Part shown: piece by piece, positions 7,731 through 14,010 of the stretch
Position numbering within the stretch: position 1 is the first letter of the stretch
Layout: every line of letters starts with the position of its first letter
Source of the DNA: JBAROU01 sp049642385
GTDB taxonomy: Bacteria > Chloroflexota > Dehalococcoidia > DSTF01 > RBG-16-68-14
Length of the DNA stretch: 17,190 bases
NCBI GenBank assembly: GCA_049642385.1
Contig: JBAROU010000051.1
Location: 1 to 17,190 of the forward strand
Direction of reading: 5' to 3'
Made by a program: the position numbers and the translations under genes
The notes under the pieces: generated by a model
What the model was told of the DNA's origin: nothing
The model's input: the letters and a program-made list of their open reading frames with translations, nothing else
Databases searched by the model: none

Positions 7731-8447
7731 TCAGAGCGGGCGCTTGGCGGGGACGCCGGGGCGTCGAGGGAATCGCAGTGGCGTAGGCAGCTCCTTGTCG
7801 ACGAGGATGAGGTGCTGCGGCGGCTCGCTCAGGGGGAGCGGTTCTACAGCGCGCAATGCTCCCTTGAGCATTTCGAGGGCGACTCGCGCATCCTGGACCT
7901 CGGCTTCCGTTTCCTTGCCCTTGGGCGCGATCACGACGCCCCCCATGCGCAGGAAGGGTAGGGTGAGCTCGAGCAGGGTGCGGAGGGGTGCCAACGCCTT
8001 CGCTACGGCGAAGTCGTACTGGTCTCGGTGGCGGGGATCGCGGCCCGATTCCTCCGCCCGGCGCGCCATGACGGTAACCTCGGACATGCCGAGATCTGAA
8101 AGCAACGCCTCTAGGAACTCAACCTTGCGATGCTTCGCCTCGACAACGGTGAGGGTCAGGCTTGGCACGAGGATCTTGAGCGGGATACCCGGCACGCCGG
8201 TACCGCTGCCGACATCCACCAGCGACTTGTCCTCGAGCGAGAGGCCTTCCTGCGCGAGCACCGGCAGGATCGCGGCAGATTCGAGGAAGTGGCGGCGCTG
8301 AATTCCTTCGGAGTCGCGAACGGCCGTGAGGCTGACCCGTTGAGCCCAGTCAGTAAGCACCTCGTAGTAGCGTTGGAACTGTTGGAGCTGCGTTTCGGAA
8401 ATGTCCAGGCCCAGCTCCTGCGCGCCGTCAGCCAGTATCTCCATCAT
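7731..8447 (-). CDS. rsmG: 16S rRNA (guanine(527)-N(7))-methyltransferase RsmG
   Basis: RsmG transfers a methyl group from S-adenosylmethionine to N7 of G527 in the 530 loop of 16S rRNA; loss of the enzyme gives low-level streptomycin resistance in several bacteria. The 238-residue protein has the RsmG signature set: FQRYYEVLTDWAQRVSLTAVRD (~24-45), HFLES (53-57), and SAM motif I VDVGSGTGVPGIPL (77-90). Acidic Glu103 follows motif I (VVEAKHRK), and AKALAPLRTLLEL lies near the middle. I chose ATG 8447 because family similarity begins there and GAGGAG lies upstream (12-nt spacer). The longer in-frame start at 8549 adds 34 residues unlike the family, and the adjacent ATG 8444 is equally possible. 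The C-terminal end FPRRPGVPAKRPL is the usual Pro/Arg ending. Confidence 0.95.
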   Translation of the reverse strand: MMEILADGAQELGLDISETQLQQFQRYYEVLTDWAQRVSLTAVRDSEGIQRRHFLESAAILPVLAQEGLSLEDKSLVDVGSGTGVPGIPLKILVPSLTLTVVEAKHRKVEFLEALLSDLGMSEVTVMARRAEESGRDPRHRDQYDFAVAKALAPLRTLLELTLPFLRMGGVVIAPKGKETEAEVQDARVALEMLKGALRAVEPLPLSEPPQHLILVDKELPTPLRFPRRPGVPAKRPL

Positions 8448-8827
8448 GTGCGTTTCGAACTCCTCTATCCGAAGTATTCGCGAACCTGCCGCATCGAACG
8501 AGGCGCGTAACGACAAGCACTGGCCCGCGCCATAGGCACGGGAGTACAAATTCGCGGCGGGATGCGGGGTCTACCGTGCCCGTCAGCCAGCCATGCGTCG
8601 ATACGCCGCCGACCTGACCGTTGGGACGCGCTACGCTACCGAGTAATCAGCGCAGGCGTCCCAGCTCCCTGATCAAGTTCGCTCGATGCGAGCGTTGTTC
8701 GCAACCTGTTAGCGGCGACTCGGTCCGCGCGGCGTTGGTGGCCGCACGAAGGCCAATCGCCCAGAACCAGAACCGATCTTACACAAGGGGCTGCTTACGC
8801 GCCAATGGGGTCGGCGGCGCTTCCGAA
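8448..8827. other. Intergenic region between rsmG and tRNA-Asp
   Basis: About 380 nt without a supported gene. A possible small ORF on the plus strand here (8621-8884) overlaps the tRNA promoter and has no family features. One compact perfect hairpin is present, CGCTCG (8680-8685), loop ATG, CGAGCG (8689-8694), followed by TTGTTC. It could be a weak terminator on the plus strand, but no upstream plus-strand gene is visible. Confidence 0.4.
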
Positions 8828-8890
8828 ATGACGGTCTACGGCGGGCGTGTTACAATAGGGCGGTCGTCGGCTTTGCGGCTTTGACGGCCG
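8828..8890 (+). promoter_or_regulatory. tRNA-Asp promoter and leader hairpin
   Basis: ATGACG (8828-8833), 17 nt, then TACAAT (8851-8856), preceded by TGT (extended -10). The predicted start (~8863) is at the base of an imperfect 8-bp stem, CGGTCGTC (8861-8868) with GACGGCCG (8883-8890), one T-G pair, just before the tRNA 5' end. The loop carries a GGCTTT direct repeat. Confidence 0.6.
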
Positions 8891-8896
8891 AATTGC

Positions 8897-8973
8897 GGCC
8901 CCGTGGTGTAGTGGTCAAACACGCCGCCCTGTCAAGGCGGAGATCGGCGGTTCGAATCCGCTCGGGGTCGCCA
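8897..8973 (+). tRNA. tRNA-Asp (anticodon GTC), CCA encoded
   Basis: A full cloverleaf can be drawn. Acceptor GGCCCCG (8897-8903) pairs with CGGGGTC (8963-8969, one G-T). The D-stem is GTGT/ACAC (8906-8909/8919-8922). The anticodon stem is CCGCC/GGCGG (8924-8928/8936-8940) with loop CTGTCAA and anticodon GTC at 8931-8933. The T-stem is GGCGG/CCGCT with loop TTCGAAT (8951-8957). Discriminator G8970 is the expected identity base for aspartate, and CCA (8971-8973) is encoded. It is a single gene with its own promoter upstream and hairpins downstream. Confidence 0.97.
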
Positions 8974-8983
8974 GCAGCTACTC

Positions 8984-9020
8984 CAATTGCCGGGTCTATG
9001 ATCCGGCAATTGCTATTTGC
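8984..9020 (+). terminator. Terminator-like hairpin after tRNA-Asp
   Basis: A perfect 10-bp stem, CAATTGCCGG (8984-8993) and CCGGCAATTG (9003-9012), with a 9-nt loop, lies 10 nt after the CCA end. It is followed by CTATTTGCTCC, a modest T-rich stretch. Confidence 0.65.
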
Positions 9021-9038
9021 TCCGCGCGAAACATATCA

Positions 9039-9066
9039 GGAAGGCCGCCGATGACGGCGGCCTTCC
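9039..9066. terminator. Strong bidirectional hairpin
   Basis: A perfect 12-bp stem, GGAAGGCCGCCG (9039-9050) and CGGCGGCCTTCC (9055-9066), with loop ATGA. It lies between tRNA-Asp (+) and the 3' end of the repeat-protein gene (-), and probably terminates the minus-strand gene (sequence after the stem on that strand: TGATATGTTT) and backs up the tRNA terminator. Confidence 0.7.
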
Positions 9067-9087
9067 GTGCTGGCATTTTCGTGCTTG

Positions 9088-9663
9088 TTACTTGTCGTCG
9101 CTCTTGAACGGTTCCTTCACGACGACCTTCACGCCGGCGATGGTGCCAGCGAGCGCGTCGCGCACCTGCTCGACAGCCGTCGAGCTGATGCCGCCGGCGG
9201 CCTTGAGCGCGCCGCTAGCGGCAGCTGACGCTGCGTCCTCGGCGCTGAGGCCTAGCTCCTTCGCGCCGACGACGGCGCCTTCGACGACGCCTTTTGCCGC
9301 GGCGGTCAAGTCACCGCCTACCGCAGCGGTCTCTTTGATCACCGCGCCGGAGGTGGTGCCGATCGTGTCGATCGCTTCACCGCCGATCTCCTTGGTGCCG
9401 CGGAGCACGCCGAGCATTGCACCCTTGGCCGTGCCGCCCAGATCGCCTCCGATTTCGGAAGCGCCCTGGATCGCGCCTCGCACCACTTCAGAGATCGCCG
9501 TTGTGAACGCCGTGCCAACCGCGCCCGTCCGCTGGATCGCGTTGATCAGGCTGCCGCTCACGGTTTCGATGACCGTATCTGTGATCTCGCCGACGCCGCG
9601 AACAGCGGAGACGACACCGTCCTTTACCGCGGTCACGATTCCCAATCTGTCTTCTGTGGTCAT
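9088..9663 (-). CDS. Protein made of eight tandem 22-residue helical repeats
   Basis: I do not recognise a named family. From ATG 9663 (AGAGG 8 nt upstream) the product is 191 residues, rich in Gly, Ala, Val, Ile and Thr, without Cys, Trp, His or Pro in the repeats. Residues 4-179 divide exactly into eight 22-residue units with no gaps, starting at 4, 26, 48, 70, 92, 114, 136 and 158. The unit starts read EDRL, EITD, AVGT, EIGG, EIGG, AVGG, ELGL, GISS. Within units, positions 6, 10, 14 and especially 18 are hydrophobic (18: V,I,I,L,I,V,L,I), and positions 16 and 20 are often Gly (GxxxG). A short charged tail follows (KEPFKSDDK). 11/22-residue periodicity is known from apolipoprotein-, synuclein- and LEA-type amphipathic helices, so lipid or membrane association is a reasonable inference. 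The upstream ATG at 9699 adds 12 unrelated residues. The gene is divergent from the LapA-type gene. Confidence 0.8.
   Translation of the reverse strand: MTTEDRLGIVTAVKDGVVSAVRGVGEITDTVIETVSGSLINAIQRTGAVGTAFTTAISEVVRGAIQGASEIGGDLGGTAKGAMLGVLRGTKEIGGEAIDTIGTTSGAVIKETAAVGGDLTAAAKGVVEGAVVGAKELGLSAEDAASAAASGALKAAGGISSTAVEQVRDALAGTIAGVKVVVKEPFKSDDK
9127..9654 (-). repeat. Eight in-frame 66-bp coding repeats (22 residues each)
   Basis: The coding units are conserved at protein-pattern level but clearly diverged at DNA level, so the duplication is old and maintained by selection on the protein rather than a recent tandem expansion. No unit has an insertion or deletion, which keeps the helical register constant across the whole protein. 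Confidence 0.75.
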
Positions 9664-9694
9664 ATGTCCTGCCTCTCTTCGACATTTCGCGTGA

Positions 9695-9722
9695 ATCATG
9701 AGTATGGAAAACGAAATGCCAA
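9695..9722 (-). promoter_or_regulatory. Candidate promoter of the 22-residue-repeat gene
   Basis: On the minus strand TTGGCA (9722-9717), 16 nt, then CATGAT (9700-9695); predicted start near 9688, with a leader of about 25 nt containing the AGAGG ribosome-binding site. Confidence 0.35.
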
Positions 9723-9727
9723 TGTTA

Positions 9728-9752
9728 TGTGTACTTCACTGTACTGTACACA
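9728..9752. promoter_or_regulatory. Operator-like inverted repeat TGTGTAC-N11-GTACACA
   Basis: Perfect 7-bp arms at 9728-9734 and 9746-9752, plus two more matched bases flanking the centre (9738-9739/9741-9742). It lies just upstream of the predicted minus-strand -35 in the divergent intergenic region, a usual position for a dimeric regulator. The motif half recurs as the palindrome GTGTACAC at 9806-9813. Confidence 0.4.
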
Positions 9753-9805
9753 CAGCATTTGATCAAGCTGACAAGCAGTACCGCGACGTTCGGCCGACGA
9801 TCGAG

Positions 9806-9814
9806 GTGTACACT
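9806..9814 (+). promoter_or_regulatory. Palindrome GTGTACAC overlapping a candidate -10 of the LapA-type gene
   Basis: GTGTACAC (9806-9813) overlaps TACACT (9809-9814), a plausible -10 for the plus-strand gene whose start codon is 40 nt downstream. No good -35 is present (17-nt position reads ACGTTC). The shared half-site with 9728-9752 suggests one regulator for both genes. Confidence 0.35.
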
Positions 9815-9853
9815 GGACGGAGCACGAGTATTCATAGCCCAGGAGGTGCACCC

Positions 9854-10132
9854 TTGCCTGAGCGAGACGCGGAACGACAATCTGACGCATCGGAAGAGCG
9901 CCCGGCATCTGTCATCGGGCGTACGCTGCAATACGGTGGCATTGGGATCATCGTACTGCTGGCCGTATTCCTGCTCCAGAATTTGCAGGAAGCCAGAGTG
10001 AATTTTCTCTGGTTCGAATGGACGGTGCGCATGGTGTGGGCATTGCTCGTCAGCGCCGTGTTCGGCGCGGTTGGTTCGGTCCTTACGTATCTCCTCGTCG
10101 CTCGGCGGCGCCGCCCGGAGCGTGGTAACTGA
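9854..10132 (+). CDS. LapA-domain (DUF1049) inner-membrane protein
   Basis: The start is TTG 9854 with AGGAGG (9841-9846) 7 nt upstream; the in-frame ATG at 9698 would run through the regulatory region and is rejected. The 92-residue protein has a charged cytoplasmic N-terminus (~1-26) and TM helix 1 (YGGIGIIVLLAVFLLQN, 27-43). The conserved LapA short loop follows (ARVNFLWFEWTVR), then TM helix 2 (MVWALLVSAVFGAVGSVLTYLL, 60-81) and an Arg cluster (RRRRPERGN). In Escherichia coli, LapA partners LapB in lipopolysaccharide assembly. In bacteria without an LPS system the role is unknown, so only the domain is asserted. The stop is 4 bp from the convergent histidine phosphatase gene. Confidence 0.83.
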   Translation: MPERDAERQSDASEERPASVIGRTLQYGGIGIIVLLAVFLLQNLQEARVNFLWFEWTVRMVWALLVSAVFGAVGSVLTYLLVARRRRPERGN

Positions 10133-10136
10133 ACTG

Positions 10137-10838
10137 CTAGTAGGTCGAGAAGTCACCCTCGCCGGTGCGCAGGTGATGCTGGTCGTTGAGGAGCCTGACG
10201 ACGCGCCGCCCATCGCCCGCGGCGACGATGTTCACGGAGGTGTGGCCCGGCCGGAAGAACATGTCGTAGGGCGAGCCGATGATGTGGCCGATGTATGCGT
10301 TGATAACCCCACCGTGGCAGACGACCGCGATGCGTGCGCCGTCGTGCCGCGCGATGGTGGCTTCGACGGCGTTGATCGTCCGTTTGCGGAACTCAGCGCT
10401 CGATTCTGAGTAGGGGTAGACGTCCCAGCTGCGCTCGTTGAGCATCCGCAGGCGGACAGCCTCAAGTAACTCCTTGCCGATGAAGTCCAGAGGCTTTTCT
10501 GTTGGCGGGACGTCGCGGAAGACCTCGACTTCGCGCAGGTCATCGATAACCTGCGCTTCGCAACGATGATGGTGCGCGATAGCGTTCGCCGTTTCGTGCG
10601 CGCGCTTGAGGGGACTCGCGAAAATCGCGTCCAGGCGTACGGTCGAGAGCGCCTCGCCGATGAGGCGAGCCTGCTGCTTTCCGCGGTCGCTCAGTGGCGG
10701 GTTGATGAAGTCGCCGGCCGGGCCGTTCGGGTCGAAGGTCTGCTGGGCGTGGCGGATGAGCAGCACCTCGGTGACGTGCTCGGTGCCTGTTAGGAAGGCC
10801 CGGTCGAATGTGGAAGGTTGGTGGCCTTGCTGCGTCAT
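10137..10838 (-). CDS. Histidine phosphatase superfamily protein (phosphoglycerate mutase-like)
   Basis: Phosphatases or mutases of this superfamily use a phosphohistidine intermediate. The 233-residue product has VLLIRHAQQTF with Arg29 and nucleophile His30, SPLKRAHETA with Arg78, and acid Glu102 in DDLREVEVF. The second catalytic His174 lies in AVVCHGGVINAYIG. The first motif is RHAQ instead of the more common RHG/RHGE, a frequent variant. ATG 10838 has AGAGGA 7 nt upstream, whereas the in-frame ATG at 10859 precedes that ribosome-binding site and is unlikely. Possible substrates include sugar phosphates, phosphoglycerate and alpha-ribazole phosphate; no neighbour (for example cobalamin genes) narrows this. 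The long insertion between the two halves (EKPLDFIGKELLEAVRLRML) suggests a broad-specificity phosphatase. Confidence 0.9.
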   Translation of the reverse strand: MTQQGHQPSTFDRAFLTGTEHVTEVLLIRHAQQTFDPNGPAGDFINPPLSDRGKQQARLIGEALSTVRLDAIFASPLKRAHETANAIAHHHRCEAQVIDDLREVEVFRDVPPTEKPLDFIGKELLEAVRLRMLNERSWDVYPYSESSAEFRKRTINAVEATIARHDGARIAVVCHGGVINAYIGHIIGSPYDMFFRPGHTSVNIVAAGDGRRVVRLLNDQHHLRTGEGDFSTY

Positions 10839-10945
10839 CTCGTCTTCCTCTCGATGCAAGTCTATCGTATCGATTGCGAGGCGCAGCGGCTACCTGGCCA
10901 TCGACAGAACAGGCGGGCCGCTGGTAGGTACTTAGGTGCATAGCG

Positions 10946-10972
10946 TTGACGGCGCATTGACGCTGATTAACG
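10946..10972 (+). promoter_or_regulatory. Direct repeats TTGACG spaced about one helical turn
   Basis: TTGACG (10946-10951), TTGACG (10957-10962) and TTAACG (10967-10972) start 11 and 10 bp apart, on the same face of the DNA, 145-171 bp upstream of the glutamate dehydrogenase start. They could be iterated regulator half-sites or alternative -35 boxes. A fitting -10 is not clear (TAAATT at 10978-10983 gives a 15-nt spacer from the second copy). Confidence 0.3.
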
Positions 10973-11116
10973 GCAGATAAATTCTCCATGATGCGAGGGC
11001 GACCAACAGGGCCCGCGCCCTCTGTCCAGCGGCGCTGCCGCGACGGCGGGCGGCTTGTTTCGGCAGTCCGCGTGGCCGACAATACGAGGTGCGTCTATCA
11101 GCGAGGCCCAACGACC

Positions 11117-12370
11117 ATGACCGCTAGCGTTGCCGTTACGCGTTCCCGCTTCGAAGAAGCCACCCAGCTCTTCGAATGGACTGCCGATCACCTCAATTTG
11201 GAAGAAGAGGTCCGCCTCTTGCTGCGGCAGCCGTACCGCGAGCTGCATGTGCAGGTGCCGGTGCGGATGGAAGACGGCTCGCTCGAGGTGTTTCGGGGCT
11301 ATCGCGTGCAGCACAACGGCGCGCGGGGGCCGTACAAGGGCGGTGTCCGCTACCACGCGGAGGCGGATCTGGACGAGGTGCGGATGCTGTCCATGCTCAT
11401 GACGTGGAAGTGCGCGCTCGTCGACTTGCCGTTCGGCGGCGCGAAGGGCGGTGTCGCCTGCGATCCGGCCACCTTAAGCTCCGTGGAGCTCAATCGGCTC
11501 ACCCGTGCCTACACGCAGAACATCTCGCACATCCTGGGCATCAACCGCGACATCCCGGCGCCCGACATGGGCACGAACGCGCAGGTGATGGCGTGGATGA
11601 TGGACGCTTATGGCCAACGCTACGGCTACACGCCCGGCATCGTTACGGGGAAGCCGGTGGAGCTGGGCGGTTCATACGAGCGAGAGTCTGCGACGGGTCG
11701 CGGTGTAGTGCACACGCTGCTCAGCATCTGCGCCGACACCCGCCGTCCGCCGCAATCGACCACGGTGGCGATCCAGGGCTACGGGAACGTGGGATCGTGG
11801 ACGGCGCGGCTCGCGGCGGAGGCGGGCTTTCGTATCGTTGCCGTGGGCGACATCTCGGGCGCAATCTACAACGGCTCCGGCATCGACATTCAGGCGCTCG
11901 ACAAGCATCTCCAGGACGGGCCGATGACGAGCTTGCCCGGCTCCGATCAGATCTCGAACGAGGAGCTGCTCAGCCTTCCCTGTGACATCCTCATCCCCGC
12001 GGCCATCGATGACGTAATCACCGCCGACAACTGGCAGACTGTCCAGGCGCCGGTGATCATCGAGGCTGCCAACCACCCGCTGACGCTCAACGCCGATCTC
12101 GCGCTGGCCGATCGCGGCACGACGATCGTGCCGGACATCCTGGCGAACGCCGGCGGCGTGAGCGTGTCGTACTTCGAGTGGACGCAGAACATCCAGCAGT
12201 TTCGCTGGGACAAGGCGCGGGTGAACGCGGAGCTAGCGAAGATCATGAAGACCGCGTATCACTCCGTGAAGACGATGGCGGACGAGAAGAAGATATCGCT
12301 CCGTCATGCTGCGTACATGATCGCGGTGGAGCGCGTCGCCCGCGCGATACGTTTGCGCGGCTTCGTCTAG
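11117..12370 (+). CDS. gdhA: Glutamate dehydrogenase (Glu/Leu/Phe/Val dehydrogenase family)
   Basis: This cytoplasmic enzyme, usually hexameric, catalyses reversible oxidative deamination of glutamate to 2-oxoglutarate and ammonia with NAD(P)+. The 417-residue product is of standard length. Substrate-site lysines are Lys74 (GPYKGGVRYH) and Lys98 (MLMTWKCALVDLPFGG), and catalytic Lys110 is in GGAKGG. PAPDMGT follows. The dinucleotide domain has QGYGNVGSW (GxGNVG) and EAANHPLT, and near the C-terminus VPDILANAGGV and VSYFEWTQN. Lys98 is the residue that selects the glutamate side-chain carboxylate, which favours glutamate over Leu/Val dehydrogenases. ATG 11117 is chosen by family length; the in-frame ATG at 10988 would add 43 unrelated residues. 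The ribosome-binding site is weak (GAGG about 10 nt upstream). It converges with the lipoprotein gene 25 bp away. Confidence 0.95.
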   Translation: MTASVAVTRSRFEEATQLFEWTADHLNLEEEVRLLLRQPYRELHVQVPVRMEDGSLEVFRGYRVQHNGARGPYKGGVRYHAEADLDEVRMLSMLMTWKCALVDLPFGGAKGGVACDPATLSSVELNRLTRAYTQNISHILGINRDIPAPDMGTNAQVMAWMMDAYGQRYGYTPGIVTGKPVELGGSYERESATGRGVVHTLLSICADTRRPPQSTTVAIQGYGNVGSWTARLAAEAGFRIVAVGDISGAIYNGSGIDIQALDKHLQDGPMTSLPGSDQISNEELLSLPCDILIPAAIDDVITADNWQTVQAPVIIEAANHPLTLNADLALADRGTTIVPDILANAGGVSVSYFEWTQNIQQFRWDKARVNAELAKIMKTAYHSVKTMADEKKISLRHAAYMIAVERVARAIRLRGFV

Positions 12371-12395
12371 CGCTCGCTAGCGTTCGTGTGAGCGC
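12370..12395. terminator. Shared hairpin between convergent gdhA and lipoprotein genes
   Basis: GCGCTC (12370-12375) pairs with GAGCGC (12390-12395) around a 14-nt loop that holds the palindrome GCTAGC. The stem exactly fills the gap between the two stop codons. No T-tract on either strand, so termination strength is doubtful. Confidence 0.4.
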
Positions 12396-13076
12396 CTACT
12401 CCTCGGGCGTTTCAGTCGCCTCCGGTGTCGCCGCCTCGTCCGGGTAGCGCAGCCAGTTACTGGATGACCAGCCGTACCCTTCCAGGAACCACCACTCGTG
12501 GTCGTCGATGTCGACGGGGCCTTGGGTGATCGTCGCCGCAGTGCCGTTTTCGAGACAGGCGGTAGACCCCGCCTGCAGCCCTGGCCGCTCGCGCGTCTGC
12601 AGGCACGAGTCGGTGCCGGCGACGACAATCGTGGCGCCGATCCGGAGCGGCCACGGGATGCCCGGCACGGGCGGGTCGCCGGGCTCACGCACCTCCAGAT
12701 GCACGATGGACCACGTGTCGCCGGCGGGTTCGAGGATGATCAGGCGCGTGTAGGGTGAGAACGTTGGCCCAAGGGCGTAGGCGACGAGGCCGTCCTTGGT
12801 GCCGCGGTAGCGCGCGCACTGCTTAGCGATGTCGTTCGGGCGCTCCGCGTCGTCGCAGTTACGCACGAAGCCCTGCAACAGCCGCCGCTCCACATAGCGC
12901 TCCAGTGCTGCTTCTGCCGGGATGGCAGGCATCGCCGTGGCGTTGGGCGTTGTGTTAGTCGCTGTGCTGCTGTCGTCGCCGCCGCCGACGAGTCCACAGG
13001 CAAGGCTGAGCGTCGCTCCTGCGCAGAGGAGCAGCAACGCTCCCTCAATACTCAGCGTTGTTACCGTGCGACTCAT
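12396..13076 (-). CDS. Lipoprotein with C-terminal SH3b-like domain
   Basis: The 226-residue protein has an N-terminal hydrophobic signal (ALLLLCAGATLSLACG) with a lipobox-like LSLAC; Cys27 would be the lipidated residue, though Ser at -3 is less usual than Leu. A Ser/Thr/Asn-rich linker (~33-50) precedes an unassigned region with Cys74 and Cys87. Residues ~148-211 look like a bacterial SH3 fold: IVVAGTDSCLQTRERPG, then CLENGTAATITQGPV, then EWWFLEGYGWSSSNWLRY, matching the hydrophobic/Gly/Trp pattern of SH3_3 domains. Cys158 and Cys174 could form a disulfide. The tail is acidic (TPEATETPEE). It would sit on the outer face of the membrane, where such domains bind cell-wall or protein ligands. 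The ATG lies 1 nt after the stop of the IMPase-like gene (TGAGATG), with GAGG 6 nt upstream, so the two are translationally coupled. Confidence 0.72.
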   Translation of the reverse strand: MSRTVTTLSIEGALLLLCAGATLSLACGLVGGGDDSSTATNTTPNATAMPAIPAEAALERYVERRLLQGFVRNCDDAERPNDIAKQCARYRGTKDGLVAYALGPTFSPYTRLIILEPAGDTWSIVHLEVREPGDPPVPGIPWPLRIGATIVVAGTDSCLQTRERPGLQAGSTACLENGTAATITQGPVDIDDHEWWFLEGYGWSSSNWLRYPDEAATPEATETPEE

Positions 13077-13077
13077 C

Positions 13078-13914
13078 TCAGGCCTCGCTCAGCGGATCGA
13101 GTCGATCGCTGTGCTCTCGCTGCCAGCGAAGGAAGTCGTCATGCACCGCTCGCCCACCTGCGAGCGCGGTTGTCGAGGCGATCGCGACCGGGTGGCCGTC
13201 ACGTTCGGTGATCGTACCGCCGGCCTCCTGCACGAGCAAGATTCCCGCCGCGATGTCCCAGGGGAAGAGCATGTTGTGGAGGAAGAGGTCGTAACGGCTG
13301 CAAGCGGCGTACGCCAAGCCGAGCGCAGCACTGCCCGGAATGCGCAGGCTTTGCATGCCGGGGAACAGCTCGTGCGCGAGGTGGAGCGTCGCCTTGCCGC
13401 GCTCGTCGTCGTAGCCGAGGTCGATGCCGAGCACTGATTGCTCCACCGTTGCCTTGTCGGATACGCGCGCCGGCCGGTCGTTCACCCACGCGCCCTGGCC
13501 ACGCGCCGCGGCGAACGTCTCGCTGTGGTTAGGATCGTGCGTGACGGCGACGACGGGCGTGGCGTCGTGGCAGAGCGCGATGTTTATGCAGAAGAAGGGG
13601 ATGCCGCTGACGAAGTTCTTCGTGCCATCCAGCGGGTCGACGACCCAGACCCAGCCGGCGGTGTCCGTTTCGGTCGCTGTCTCTTCGGAGAGGACCTTGT
13701 GGTGCGGGAACTCGCGCCGAAGCGTCTTGGTGATGTACGTCTCCAGCTCGAAGTCTGTCTCGGTAACCAGGTTGCCGCGGCCCTTTACGGCTACGTCCTG
13801 CGGTTGACGGAACTTGGTCAGCGCATGCTCGCCCGCCTCACGCGCACAGCGACGCGCGACCTCGAGCGCGGAGAGGCCGGACGCAGCCTGCGGGATGGCT
13901 GCCGACTGACTCAT
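13078..13914 (-). CDS. Inositol monophosphatase family protein
   Basis: A Mg2+-dependent, Li+-sensitive phosphatase fold. The 278-residue product from ATG 13914 has NLVTETDFELE (Asp54) and KVLSEET (Glu78/Glu79). It also has the family signature WVVDPLDGTKNF, with Asp93, Asp96 and Thr98 as metal and phosphate ligands. MLFPWDIAAGILLVQEAGG forms the C-terminal metal site and substrate helix. Activity on inositol-1-phosphate, histidinol phosphate, fructose-1,6-bisphosphate or 3'-phosphoadenosine phosphate is possible; the sequence does not decide. An in-frame TTG at 13950 would add 12 residues, but ATG 13914 begins closer to family length. Neither has a good ribosome-binding site. It sits 96 nt downstream of argS on the same strand and overlaps nothing, but is coupled to the lipoprotein gene by a 1-nt gap. 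Confidence 0.93.
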   Translation of the reverse strand: MSQSAAIPQAASGLSALEVARRCAREAGEHALTKFRQPQDVAVKGRGNLVTETDFELETYITKTLRREFPHHKVLSEETATETDTAGWVWVVDPLDGTKNFVSGIPFFCINIALCHDATPVVAVTHDPNHSETFAAARGQGAWVNDRPARVSDKATVEQSVLGIDLGYDDERGKATLHLAHELFPGMQSLRIPGSAALGLAYAACSRYDLFLHNMLFPWDIAAGILLVQEAGGTITERDGHPVAIASTTALAGGRAVHDDFLRWQREHSDRLDPLSEA

Positions 13915-14010
13915 CCCTGTGAGGGTAGAAGGGCGGGCGTAATGGGTCAAGCGGAGTCACACGGTCAATGACTGGCGCGAACGGCTACTTGGGCTCGCTG
14001 ATCGTCGACG

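Noticed and set aside
8621..8884. Plus-strand ORF of 87 codons before tRNA-Asp
   Set aside because: It runs through the tRNA promoter and start site, begins with GTG-like context without a ribosome-binding site and shows no protein features.
8897..8973. tRNA-Asp 3' end as a phage or island attachment site
   Set aside because: No second copy of the tRNA 3' sequence and no integrase were seen in the window.
9127..9654. Region considered as a CRISPR array or recent DNA tandem repeat
   Set aside because: The periodicity is at the protein level only; DNA units are diverged, in frame and without spacers.
9698..9853. ATG 9698 as start of the LapA-type gene
   Set aside because: The extension spans palindromes and a candidate -10; TTG 9854 has an ideal AGGAGG and yields the usual LapA-domain length.
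10988..11116. N-terminal extension of glutamate dehydrogenase from ATG 10988
   Set aside because: It would add 43 residues (Arg/Pro-rich) unlike the family; ATG 11117 gives the normal 417-residue enzyme.
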